A DNA stretch of 31,521 nucleotides from a virus. Positions 6,063-13,456 of the stretch are shown here, piece by piece. The notes under the pieces are model-generated. The model was not told the DNA's origin and ran no database searches. It saw only the letters and a list, made by a program, of their open reading frames with translations. The stretch covers positions 1 through 31,521 of IMG/VR virus record IMGVR_UViG_3300017746_003294; one strand, written 5' to 3'. Position 1 is the first letter of the stretch. The number at the start of each line of letters is the position of its first letter. The translations under genes were made by a program, and so were the position numbers.

Positions 6063-6539
6063 ATGAAAGCAAAGAAAGAGAAAGTAGATTACTATACTGA
6101 GGTTATAAATGGTATACGATACATGGAATGCAAAGTGTGTGGTCAGATGACCCAGGTTAGTGAAACAGCTACAGCAGTAACTTGTCATTTATGTGTTAGA
6201 GAGTCTTATAATAAGCAATTTCCATTTGAAATGAAAACAGGTTATAAACCTACCGGTAAGCCTAGAGGTTGGGCTTTTATGAAAGAGTTTGTTGATAAAG
6301 ATGGTAATGTATATCATAGAGGTAAGGAGCAGCCTACATTGAAAGGTACCATAAAGCCTACACGTATAAAAACTAAACCACCTAAACCAAGAGTGACAAA
6401 ATTAGAGAAGCAGCGAATAAGAGCTAATGCACTTGCTTCAATCCATAAGCTAAAAAAGCAATTAAAGTCAGCTAAGTACAAAAAAGATATTAAGCGAATT
6501 ACCTCAGAAATAAAAAAGCAGCAAAAACTTGTAAAATAG
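6063..6539 (+). CDS. Zinc-ribbon, lysine-rich protein
   Basis: A 158-aa protein. Residues 21-45 hold C23-x2-C26 ... C41-x2-C44, a zinc ribbon. Then comes a GYKPTGKPRGWAFMKEFVDKDGNVYHRGKEQP segment, whose RGW..MK.FVD..GNVYH.G.EQP pattern I associate with small conserved proteins of marine T4-like phages. The last 60 residues are very lysine-rich and helical. A nucleic-acid-binding role is plausible, but function is unassigned. The ATG follows an all-A/T run with no Shine-Dalgarno sequence. Confidence 0.72.
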   Translation: MKAKKEKVDYYTEVINGIRYMECKVCGQMTQVSETATAVTCHLCVRESYNKQFPFEMKTGYKPTGKPRGWAFMKEFVDKDGNVYHRGKEQPTLKGTIKPTRIKTKPPKPRVTKLEKQRIRANALASIHKLKKQLKSAKYKKDIKRITSEIKKQQKLVK

Positions 6540-6571
6540 TTGTAGTATTGAAATATTTTTCTTATATTGTA
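6540..6571 (+). promoter_or_regulatory. TTG-N20-TATATTGTA promoter P6
   Basis: TTG 6540-6542, a 20-nt spacer, TATATTGTA 6563-6571. This is the copy closest to the Bacteroidota TAnnTTTG box, and its spacer end TTTTTCT resembles P7. It begins at the end of the zinc-ribbon gene and precedes the 6596-9237 operon that includes the late sigma factor. Confidence 0.62.
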
Positions 6572-6595
6572 ATAAATAATAAAATAGGAGAAGAT

Positions 6596-6844
6596 ATGAC
6601 TCATAAAGAACGATTATACAAAGCACTTAAGAGTGAGTGTGAAGCTGAAATTAATGAAGGTCTACTAACTTTAGATATGTGTTTTACTAAAGCGACAGCA
6701 ATTGGTGAACATACATCTAAGCATTTTCTAGAAGAAGCAATGAAAGCTTTAGATAATGTAACGGCAGGTAGAGATAAACTTGATACATTAGAAACATACT
6801 ATAATGATTCAACGCTATTAAATAAAGAACTTTTAAACGATTAA
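6596..6844 (+). CDS. Hypothetical protein (82 aa)
   Basis: An 82-aa product starting MTHKERLYKALKSECEAEIN. The frame is open from 6548, but ATG 6596 has a strong AGGAG Shine-Dalgarno at ideal spacing, and the 16 upstream codons overlap promoter P6, so 6596 is chosen. It is helical and acidic with no recognised domain. It is the first gene of the operon carrying lysis-like, HD-hydrolase and sigma genes. It does not resemble the late co-activator gp33. Confidence 0.7.
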   Translation: MTHKERLYKALKSECEAEINEGLLTLDMCFTKATAIGEHTSKHFLEEAMKALDNVTAGRDKLDTLETYYNDSTLLNKELLND

Positions 6845-6845
6845 C

Positions 6846-7442
6846 ATGCATACATACAATACAGACAGAGGTAAGTTATTATTTTATATTGTAGTATTTA
6901 CTATTGCCAGTGTAATATTAATATATACAACACGAACTAATGAAGCTATACAAGAGTTGGAAGCTGAGAACCAAGCATTAATTACTCATATTAAATGCTT
7001 GCAGCAGTTAGATAGTTTACATCATGAAAAAATTATATTAGAAAAAAGAATATCTGATACTATTGAAAAGCGTTCAAAGATTGTAGAAGAAGATTTAATT
7101 AATGCTATGATACAAGTTGAAAGCGAAGGTGATAGTTCAGCATATTGTGCTTCAGAGCAAGCTGTAGGTTGTTTACAGATACGTCCTATTATGTTGAGAG
7201 AGGTAAATCGTATATTAAAGATACGCGAACAGGATAAGAGATTTACATTACAAGATCGCTGGAGTCGTGGTAAGTCAGTTGAAATGTTTTATGTTTGGAA
7301 AAACTTTCACCATAAAGATTCAAGTCCTGAAAAGATCGCGCGGAATTGGAATGGTGGTCCTAGAGGTATTAATAATCCACGTACAGTAAGATATTGGAAT
7401 AAAGTAGAAAACGAAATAGAGGAAACATATGCACTTAGATGA
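6846..7442 (+). CDS. Membrane-anchored lytic transglycosylase (SLT/lysozyme-like)
   Basis: A 198-aa peptidoglycan-cleaving enzyme. Residues 11-28 (LLFYIVVFTIASVILIYT) form one N-terminal membrane segment, followed by a charged coiled-coil-like linker (about 33-82). The SLT-like domain then runs 83-195. It has AMIQVESEG with likely catalytic E92 followed by S93, VGCLQIRP (105-113, the G-L-M-Q position of the fold) and ARNWNGGPRG (165-174, the YNxG segment). The anchor suggests a signal-anchor endolysin or a membrane-tethered muralytic enzyme acting in the periplasm. A virion role cannot be excluded. It overlaps the HD gene by 14 nt. Confidence 0.82.
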   Translation: MHTYNTDRGKLLFYIVVFTIASVILIYTTRTNEAIQELEAENQALITHIKCLQQLDSLHHEKIILEKRISDTIEKRSKIVEEDLINAMIQVESEGDSSAYCASEQAVGCLQIRPIMLREVNRILKIREQDKRFTLQDRWSRGKSVEMFYVWKNFHHKDSSPEKIARNWNGGPRGINNPRTVRYWNKVENEIEETYALR

Positions 7443-8193
7443 AACACAGATAGCTAGTAACTGGCAAGAGTTAATGGTAGTAATAGATACAGAGTTTACA
7501 GGTGAACGTAAAGATAAGTTAATAGAGATGTACACATACTTTGAAGAGAGGATGATGTTAATGCCTGCATCAAGTTTTGAGCATTACCATAATTGCTTTG
7601 CAGGTGGATATGTAGATCACGTACTCAGGGTTATTAAAATCGCAGATGCTAATCACACTATGTGGACTTCATTAGGGTCAGAGTGTAGTGGATATACACG
7701 TGAAGAATTAATATTTGCTGCTCTTAATCATGATTTAGGTAAAGTAGGTACAAAAGAACTAGAAATGTATAGACCTAATCCTTCAGACTGGCATAGAAAA
7801 AATCAAGGTAAGATATATGAAATAAATCCCGATATACCATTTATGTCTATACCAGATAGATCTCTATTATTATTACAACAGTTTGATATTAAATTTACTC
7901 AAAATGAGATGATGGGAATTAAATTACATGATGGATTATATGACGATTCTAATAAACCATACTTTATAGCGTTTAGACCTGAATCTAGAATGAGAGTTAA
8001 TCTACCTATTGTTCTCCACCATGCTGATCATATGGCATCTCAGATAGAATACGAGACGTGGAAGGGTAGTAATACTACATCGGTTAAAGAATCTAAAAAG
8101 GTAGCGCGTAAAGCTTATAACAGCAAAACGGTTAGTGGTGCTAATGATTCAGCTCAAGACTTGTTTAAAAATCTGTTTGGAGATACAAAGTAA
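7429..8193 (+). CDS. HD-domain metal-dependent phosphohydrolase
   Basis: A 254-aa HD-superfamily protein. Visible metal-ligand candidates are D63/H64 in YVDHVLRV, the H101-D102 doublet in ALNHDLGK, H167-D168 in KLHDG, and H197-H198 plus D200-H201 in VLHHADHMA. The family hydrolyses phosphomonoester or phosphodiester bonds, often of nucleotides or cyclic/alarmone nucleotides. The substrate is not evident here. Related HD proteins occur near gene 55 in marine T4-like phages as far as I recall. The C-terminal 45 residues are low complexity. It begins within the transglycosylase gene and ends TAATG into the next, so it is firmly within the operon. Confidence 0.8.
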   Translation: MHLDETQIASNWQELMVVIDTEFTGERKDKLIEMYTYFEERMMLMPASSFEHYHNCFAGGYVDHVLRVIKIADANHTMWTSLGSECSGYTREELIFAALNHDLGKVGTKELEMYRPNPSDWHRKNQGKIYEINPDIPFMSIPDRSLLLLQQFDIKFTQNEMMGIKLHDGLYDDSNKPYFIAFRPESRMRVNLPIVLHHADHMASQIEYETWKGSNTTSVKESKKVARKAYNSKTVSGANDSAQDLFKNLFGDTK

Positions 8194-8480
8194 TGATCTG
8201 GTTTATAATTATATTAAGTTTACTTTTCATATGCGCGTGCTTTGCTTGTGCAAACTTACTTGTTAAAGTTGAAAAGTTAGATACTGAGTTAACAGATGTA
8301 TCACTAACTTTAGCAGATGTGTTAACTGCTATCGAGCAAACATACAATGATATAAAAGTTATTGATAGTAAAGGATCTTTCCAATCTGATGATGAGGTAG
8401 GTCATGTATTTAAATCATTAAAACAAGAGATAGATATGCTTCGTAATAAGTATATTGGAGAAGAAGTAGATGGAAAGTAG
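8193..8480 (+). CDS. Small single-span membrane protein next to gp55
   Basis: A 95-aa protein with one N-terminal membrane segment (MIWFIIILSLLFICACFACANLL, 1-23). A coiled coil (VKVEKLDTELTDVSLTL...) and a conserved-looking DSKGSFQSDDEVGHVFKSLKQEI tail follow. The KGxFxSDDEVGxxFxxxK pattern matches, from memory, an uncharacterised protein found beside gene 55 in T4-like cyanophages. Its ATG overlaps the HD stop (TAATG), and the gp55 start lies inside it. Confidence 0.75.
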   Translation: MIWFIIILSLLFICACFACANLLVKVEKLDTELTDVSLTLADVLTAIEQTYNDIKVIDSKGSFQSDDEVGHVFKSLKQEIDMLRNKYIGEEVDGK

Positions 8481-9237
8481 CCCTGTAGTATTATTTTATG
8501 AAGGTATAGAAGTAAAAAAAGTAGAAGCTGCGCACAGTGCTAGTATGGAGTCTAAACCAAAGCGAGGTAGACCTAGAAAAAATAAGCTTTACTTTACCCA
8601 AGATACTGAAGATGCAATTATTGCTTACAATAGTGAAGGTAGTCATTCTCTACGTAATAAGGTATTTAATGAGTATATACACAGACCATTATTTAAAATG
8701 GCAGAAAATTTAATACATAGATATAAGTTCTATCATTTTGATTCAGCTACTAAAGATGTGCAGCATGAAGTAATAGCATTTTTATTAGAAAAATTACCAA
8801 AATATACGCAAGATAAAGGTAAAGCATTTTCCTACTTCAGTATAGTAGCAAAAAATTATCTGATACAGAATAATTATAAACACTATAATCGTAAGAAAGG
8901 TAAAGCACCTGTAATGGATATTGATAATCAGCGTAATGTAGTAAATGAGCTAGTACGAAATGATCATCAGACTGCAGTTCAAGATTTTTATCGCTTATTT
9001 ATAGAGCATGTAGAAGAAAATATTGATACAGTTATAAAGTATAAACGAGATATACCTATTGCATATGCAGTATTAGAAATATTTAAAAAGTGTGAGAATA
9101 TAGAAACTTATAATAAGAAAGCACTTTATATAATGGTACGTGAGATGGTAAATGTAAAAACTCAATACATAACCCGGGTAGTAAATATATTGAAACAAGA
9201 ATATAAAAGGTTATGGATCATATATAAAGATATATAA
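8470..9237 (+). CDS. 55: Late-transcription sigma factor, T4 gp55-like
   Basis: A 255-aa gp55 homologue. In T4 this sigma directs host RNA polymerase to late promoters with the sliding clamp and gp33. Diagnostic region 44-136: QDTEDAIIAYNSEGS, LRNKVFNEYIHRPLFKMAENLIHRYKFYHF, then DVQHEVIAFLLEKLPKYTQDKGKAFSYFSIVAKNYLI, which is the conserved sigma-2-like core. It is longer than T4 gp55 (185 aa), with about 100 extra C-terminal residues and an N-terminal extension. The extension carries KRGRPRKNK (31-39), an AT-hook-like motif that could hold the factor on AT-rich DNA. The start overlaps the upstream gene by 11 nt. A terminator follows directly. Confidence 0.88.
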   Translation: MESSPVVLFYEGIEVKKVEAAHSASMESKPKRGRPRKNKLYFTQDTEDAIIAYNSEGSHSLRNKVFNEYIHRPLFKMAENLIHRYKFYHFDSATKDVQHEVIAFLLEKLPKYTQDKGKAFSYFSIVAKNYLIQNNYKHYNRKKGKAPVMDIDNQRNVVNELVRNDHQTAVQDFYRLFIEHVEENIDTVIKYKRDIPIAYAVLEIFKKCENIETYNKKALYIMVREMVNVKTQYITRVVNILKQEYKRLWIIYKDI

Positions 9238-9262
9238 ATATCGGAATAAGTCATATTAGACG

Positions 9263-9289
9263 GGGCTGAGAAATCAGTCCTTTTTTTTT
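9263..9289 (+). terminator. Intrinsic terminator after the gp55 operon
   Basis: GGGCTGA (9263-9269), a GAAA tetraloop (9270-9273) and TCAGTCC (9274-9280) form a 7-bp stem with one G-T pair, followed by nine T residues (9281-9289). It separates the 6596-9237 operon from the tail module, whose own late-type element starts only a few nucleotides later. Confidence 0.88.
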
Positions 9290-9295
9290 GTTCTT

Positions 9296-9306
9296 TATAT
9301 TTATAA
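9296..9306 (+). promoter_or_regulatory. Late-type element L2 (TATATTTATAA)
   Basis: TATATTTATAA lies immediately after the terminator and 14 nt before ATG 9321, ahead of the tail/baseplate module. No TTG sits 20 nt upstream. Placement directly behind a strong terminator argues that a promoter is needed here. Confidence 0.6.
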
Positions 9307-9320
9307 GTACGGAGAGTAGT

Positions 9321-9662
9321 ATGAGTGAGGAAAATCAAGATGAAATATTTGAGGGTAAAACTTTTGAAAGCTTGTTGAAAGATATATACACTAATTCAAC
9401 GCGTAAAGAGACTCAAATACAAATACTTATAACAGAGTTAAAGCCTATGATTAAAAATATAGGTGATGCTGTTATAATAGTACCTTTAATTAAGGATTAT
9501 ATGGAAATAGCTGTTAAAAATGATGAAGCATTAATTAAAATGGCAGCTATAGTTCAAAAAGCTCATCTACGTACAGGTAATAGTGAGGGTGGTTTAATGT
9601 TAACAGATGCAGAAAAAGAACAACTAATTGCAGAGGTTGGTCGCGTTGGAGTTTCAAAATAA
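9321..9662 (+). CDS. Conserved T4-like phage protein at the head of the tail module
   Basis: A 113-aa helical protein. ATG 9321 is chosen over the upstream in-frame 9288 because GGAGAG lies just before it and the extra codons fall in the terminator T-tract and late-type element. The pattern FEGKTFESLLKDIYTNSTRKETQIQILITELKPMIKNIGDA ... PLIKDYMEIAVKNDEALIKMAAIVQ matches, from memory, an uncharacterised protein conserved in marine T4-like phages next to baseplate genes. It is probably structural or assembly-related. It joins the next gene by TAATG. Confidence 0.72.
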   Translation: MSEENQDEIFEGKTFESLLKDIYTNSTRKETQIQILITELKPMIKNIGDAVIIVPLIKDYMEIAVKNDEALIKMAAIVQKAHLRTGNSEGGLMLTDAEKEQLIAEVGRVGVSK

Positions 9663-10732
9663 TGTCAAAGTATACAGATTCAGAAGAGTTTCCAGAGATA
9701 AGTATTGGTAAAATGACATCTACTGACAGGCAGAAGAGTTACTCTAACACTGACACAGCAATGGGTACTGTTATTGAAGTGTTAGCTGGAAATGAAGAGG
9801 ATTATAGAGGTATTGGTGATATACTAGCTGATATTATGACTGATCAACATAAGCTAGAAACTACAACTGTACATCCTTTAAGTCCTCACCATTTTACAAT
9901 ACCACTACCTAACGAAAAAATACATTGTGTTAAAGATGGTGTAACAGGTGAATGGTATTATACCGGTATTGTTCCTAACCGAGGTATGTTAAATCATTTA
10001 CCTATTTCTACTAACAGAGTATTTTCAAAAGCTGGTGGTGAAGATGATCCGATACTTTATGGAGGTGAGTATTTTAAATCATTCGCTTACGAGATACGGT
10101 CGTTAGATCTGTATGAAGGTGATGTGGTAATACAGGGTAGATTTGGTCAGAGTTTAAGATTTACAGGATCAAATTCTGCACTTAATACACCATGGTCAAA
10201 TAGCCCTGATGATGTATCGTCTCCAATAACTATTTTACGTAATGGTTACTTACCTGTTGAACATTTTGAATCTGATTATTCTGGCATATGGTTAACATCA
10301 GATCAACATATACAGATACCACTACCAGTAGATCTACCACCTGAATTGCAGCAAAGTCGAGATACATTTGATAATGGTCAAGTAATAATTTTTGGTGATA
10401 GAATTGTTTTAGGGAGCAAGACTTCAGATATTATTTTAGCTTCTAAAGAGACAATTGCATTATGTACACCAAATTGGCAACATGATGTAGATACTGTTTT
10501 AGATACTCTAACTGATTTAATAGGTCAAGTCAGTAGTTTGGCTACTGAAGTTAAAAATATGGCTCAAACTAATATGATTCAAACGTTCCCTGTAACAGTA
10601 TTAGGGTTACCTGGAATGTCAACTGTTAGTAATAATATTGCTGAATATGCGACCGGGTTTAGTAATACATCTTCTATAGTAACACAAATACAACAACTTA
10701 AAACAAATATAGATGCTTTAAAGCAAAAATAG
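9662..10732 (+). CDS. Baseplate hub-like / OB-fold structural protein
   Basis: A 356-aa protein with features of the phage hub/spike OB-fold family. A beta-rich N-terminal half holds FTIPLPNEKIHCVKDGVTGEWYYTGIVPNR. A LYEGDVVIQGRFGQSLRFTGS block (about 153-172) is followed by SSPITILRNG, then GDRIVLGSKTSDIILASKETIALCTPN (about 245-272). The last resembles the strand repeats after gp5-type OB domains. The C-terminus is a helical segment. I see no lysozyme domain, so unlike T4 gp5 it carries no visible tail lysozyme. Assignment rests on motif pattern and position before gp25 and gp6. Confidence 0.62.
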   Translation: MSKYTDSEEFPEISIGKMTSTDRQKSYSNTDTAMGTVIEVLAGNEEDYRGIGDILADIMTDQHKLETTTVHPLSPHHFTIPLPNEKIHCVKDGVTGEWYYTGIVPNRGMLNHLPISTNRVFSKAGGEDDPILYGGEYFKSFAYEIRSLDLYEGDVVIQGRFGQSLRFTGSNSALNTPWSNSPDDVSSPITILRNGYLPVEHFESDYSGIWLTSDQHIQIPLPVDLPPELQQSRDTFDNGQVIIFGDRIVLGSKTSDIILASKETIALCTPNWQHDVDTVLDTLTDLIGQVSSLATEVKNMAQTNMIQTFPVTVLGLPGMSTVSNNIAEYATGFSNTSSIVTQIQQLKTNIDALKQK

Positions 10733-10740
10733 CATAACTG

Positions 10741-10752
10741 TATATTTATTAT
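10741..10752 (+). promoter_or_regulatory. Late-type element L3 (TATATTTATTAT)
   Basis: TATATTTATTATATATAC begins at 10741, 8 nt after the upstream stop, and differs at one base from the element at 21423. A TTTA rather than TTG stands at the -33-like distance. The next ATG is 28 nt downstream with a CGGAG Shine-Dalgarno. Confidence 0.55.
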
Positions 10753-10780
10753 ATATACCAGAAATACGGAGAATAAAAAT

Positions 10781-11158
10781 ATGAACACAACTAAGCTGGC
10801 AAAGGTGATTAGAAAAATTGTACGTGAAGAAGTGCAAAAAGAAGTGCGCAGTATATTAACAGAACAAAATTCTAAAAATATACAAAGAGAGTCACAATCA
10901 GCTAAACCAAAATCTAACAAACCAATGTCATTAACAGAAGCATTATCTGAAACCGAAACAGAAAATTATAGAACTGTACAGTCGTTTGATGCATCTGACG
11001 CAAGAGCAGGTTTTGCATCAATGCAAGCTGGAATACACAAGCCTAACGCGTTTGAAGGACATAGTGGGAGGGTTGTAGATGCTTCTAAAGTAGATCCTTC
11101 AGTAACAAAAGCATTAACACGAGATTACAGTGATTTAGTAAAACGATTTAAGAAATAA
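10781..11158 (+). CDS. Hypothetical virion-associated protein (125 aa)
   Basis: A 125-aa protein with an N-terminal amphipathic, charged helix (KLAKVIRKIVREEVQKEVRSIL). A low-complexity Ser/Lys/Pro middle follows, and the C-terminus is SKVDPSVTKALTRDYSDLVKRFKK. I have seen similar IRKxxREE and ALTRDYSxLVKR segments in small proteins next to gp25 in marine myophages, but no function is known to me. The start is supported by CGGAGAATAAAAAT ahead of ATG. Confidence 0.68.
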   Translation: MNTTKLAKVIRKIVREEVQKEVRSILTEQNSKNIQRESQSAKPKSNKPMSLTEALSETETENYRTVQSFDASDARAGFASMQAGIHKPNAFEGHSGRVVDASKVDPSVTKALTRDYSDLVKRFKK

Positions 11159-11160
11159 AA

Positions 11161-11571
11161 ATGGCAAAACTTGTACCTAAAATATACCCTAATGACTACA
11201 ATGAAAACGTACCTGTAGGTATTGGGTTTCCTTTAGTGATAGGTTCGCCTAATGAAAATTTTACTACAGCTACACAAATACATGATAACTTACGTAATTT
11301 AATATTAACTATGAAAGGTGAGCGTCCAATGCACCCTACATACGGGAGTGATTTATTCTTTCTTTTATTTGAACCAATAAATGAAGATGACTTGACACAA
11401 GCTGCTAAACAGACTATAGAAGCAGCAGTTCAGCAATGGATGCCATTTGTAAATATACAGGTAGTAACTGTAACTGAAGATCAAGATAATAGTAAGATAA
11501 CCGTAGAGGTAGATTATGATGTAGATGGATGGCCTTCACCTGCAATTTTAAATTTAACAGTGGAAAAATAA
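11161..11571 (+). CDS. 25: Baseplate wedge protein gp25
   Basis: A 136-aa member of the GPW/gp25 family. In T4, gp25 sits in the inner baseplate wedge beside the tail tube and sheath and starts sheath assembly. The hallmark block MKGERPMHPTYGSDLFFLLFEPI (about 51-73) includes the conserved R-x-M-x-P-x-Y-G-S. It is followed by an alpha/beta region (TIEAAVQQWMPFVNIQVV) and a beta C-terminus. The length matches T4 gp25 (132 aa). The stop overlaps the gp6 start (TAATG), as expected for stoichiometric wedge partners. Confidence 0.93.
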   Translation: MAKLVPKIYPNDYNENVPVGIGFPLVIGSPNENFTTATQIHDNLRNLILTMKGERPMHPTYGSDLFFLLFEPINEDDLTQAAKQTIEAAVQQWMPFVNIQVVTVTEDQDNSKITVEVDYDVDGWPSPAILNLTVEK

Positions 11572-13448
11572 TGGCATATAAGACAACAAATAACGTACGA
11601 GATATAAGATACACTCACAAAGATTTTTCTGGTTTTAAGAACAACTTGGTAGAATTTGCTAAAACTTATTTTCCTTCAACTGTAAAGGATTTTTCTGAAT
11701 CATCTCCTTCAACAATGTTTATAGAGATGGCAGCATATGTTGGTGATGTATTATCATACTATACAGATTATGCTATGAAAGAAACAATGCTGTTGAAAGC
11801 ATCGGAAAAGAAAAACATATACTCAATAGCTCAAGCGTTTGGATATAAACCTAAGGTAGCATCTCCAGCAACAGTTAAATTGGATGTTCAATGTCTTGTA
11901 CCTGCTATAGGTACGGGAGATAATATAAAGCCAGATTTTGATTATACACCTGTAATAAGTAAGGGTATGACAGTTTCATCTGCAAATGGTACAAAGTATC
12001 ATACCAATGAGGTTGTTAATTTTGGTTTTTCTAGTTCAGCTGATCCTACTAATATTGCAGTGTACTCGTCAAACACATCTACAGGAAGACCTGAGTTTTA
12101 TGTATTTACTAAACACGTAAATGCTTTGAGTGGTGATAGAAGGATAACTACTATATCTGTTGGAGCCGCTCAAGAGTATCCATCATTTATTATAAATGCG
12201 GATAGAGTACAAAGTATAGAGTCTATTACTGATTCTGATGGAAATTCATGGACTGAAGTTCCATTTTTAGCTCAATCAACAGTATTTGATGAATCAGTTA
12301 ATGACATAGCTAATGATCCAACACGTGCTGCTGGTGTAAAAGATTCGCCATATATACTGCGATTAAAAACAGTTAAAAGACGTTTTATAACAAGAGTTAC
12401 ACCTGATGATAGAATACAATTAAGATTCGGTTCAGGTGTCTCTGCTAATCAAGATGAAACCATAGTTCCGAATCCAGAAAATGTAGGTTCTAATTTACCT
12501 GGAGGTGTAAATAATTTAGATCAATCGTTTGATCCATCTAACTTTTTATACACAGGTACATATGGTCAAGCTCCAGCTAATACAACATTAACAGTAACAT
12601 ATGTTGGAGGGTATGGATTAACAGCTAATGTGCCTACCAATGCTATAAACACAGTAGTAAGTAAAGATGTAGTATTTGATCGTACAAAGACATTAATTAG
12701 TGGTACTCGTACAACAGTATTAAATTCTATTGCGGTTACAAATCCAGAGCCTGCAACAGGAGGTGGTACTGCAGAAGATTTAGAGAGTGTACGACAGAAT
12801 GCACTCGGATTTTATTCTACTCAAAATAGAATGGTAACTCGTGAAGATTATGTGATAAGAGCTCTAAGTATGCCATCACGATTTGGTACTATTCAAAAAG
12901 CTTTTGTAGCATCTGATGAACAAATGTCATCGGCTGAAGTCTCTGTATCTAATCCTCTTGCTGTTAATATGTATATACTTGGGTATAATAGCAACAGACA
13001 GTTAACAACATTACCAACTGCTGCAAAAGAAAATTTAAGAACATATTTATCACAGTATAGGATGATAACAGATGCAATAAATATTAAAGATGGATACATT
13101 GTTAATATAGGTATTGATTTTGAGATTACAGTCCTTCCAGGGCATAATTCGAACGCGGTATTATTACGATGTATAGATTCACTATCTGAAAAATATAATA
13201 TAGATAATTTAAGTTTCTCTAGTGCTTTATATATGAAAGATATATATTTATGTATAGCAAATATTGAAGGAGTACAATCGGTAACTGACGTAAGTATAAC
13301 TAATTTAGTTGGAGGAGATTACTCTGAGCATAGATATAATATTGAAGATGCAACATATAAAGATGTTATATATCCATCTTTAGACCCTTCAGTATTTGAA
13401 ATTAAATTCCCTACCAGAGATATTAAAGGTAAAGTAACAACGTACTAG
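11571..13448 (+). CDS. 6: Baseplate wedge protein gp6 (baseplate J-like)
   Basis: A 625-aa homologue of T4 gp6 (660 aa), the wedge protein forming the inner baseplate ring. Typical features: N-terminal YTHKDFSGFKNNLVEFAKTYFPSTVKDFSESSPSTMFIEMAAYVGDVLSYYTDYAMKET, a beta-rich middle, then the J-like block EDLESVRQNALGFYSTQNRMVTREDYVIRALSM, and a C-terminal region ending FPTRDIKGKV. The frame is open from 11529, but ATG 11571 overlapping the gp25 TAA is the expected start and gives the family N-terminus. Confidence 0.92.
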   Translation: MAYKTTNNVRDIRYTHKDFSGFKNNLVEFAKTYFPSTVKDFSESSPSTMFIEMAAYVGDVLSYYTDYAMKETMLLKASEKKNIYSIAQAFGYKPKVASPATVKLDVQCLVPAIGTGDNIKPDFDYTPVISKGMTVSSANGTKYHTNEVVNFGFSSSADPTNIAVYSSNTSTGRPEFYVFTKHVNALSGDRRITTISVGAAQEYPSFIINADRVQSIESITDSDGNSWTEVPFLAQSTVFDESVNDIANDPTRAAGVKDSPYILRLKTVKRRFITRVTPDDRIQLRFGSGVSANQDETIVPNPENVGSNLPGGVNNLDQSFDPSNFLYTGTYGQAPANTTLTVTYVGGYGLTANVPTNAINTVVSKDVVFDRTKTLISGTRTTVLNSIAVTNPEPATGGGTAEDLESVRQNALGFYSTQNRMVTREDYVIRALSMPSRFGTIQKAFVASDEQMSSAEVSVSNPLAVNMYILGYNSNRQLTTLPTAAKENLRTYLSQYRMITDAINIKDGYIVNIGIDFEITVLPGHNSNAVLLRCIDSLSEKYNIDNLSFSSALYMKDIYLCIANIEGVQSVTDVSITNLVGGDYSEHRYNIEDATYKDVIYPSLDPSVFEIKFPTRDIKGKVTTY

Positions 13449-13456
13449 GAGTAATT

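Noticed and set aside
6548-6595. Earlier start for the 82-aa gene
   Set aside because: ATG 6596 has an ideal AGGAG, and the upstream codons coincide with the P6 promoter box.
6596-6844. 82-aa protein as gp33 late co-activator
   Set aside because: Size and operon position would fit, but I see no gp33-like sequence pattern.
9233-9240. TATAAATA octamer overlapping the gp55 stop codon
   Set aside because: It matches the T4 late core, but any transcript would meet the strong terminator at 9263-9289 about 20 nt later. It is also partly coding (GAT ATA TAA), so it is probably coincidental.
9288-9320. N-terminal extension of the 9321 gene
   Set aside because: The 11 extra codons come from the terminator T-tract and late-type element; the Shine-Dalgarno favours ATG 9321.
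11529-11570. Earlier start for gp6 within gp25
   Set aside because: ATG 11571 overlaps the gp25 stop (TAATG), and gives the N-terminus expected for the family.
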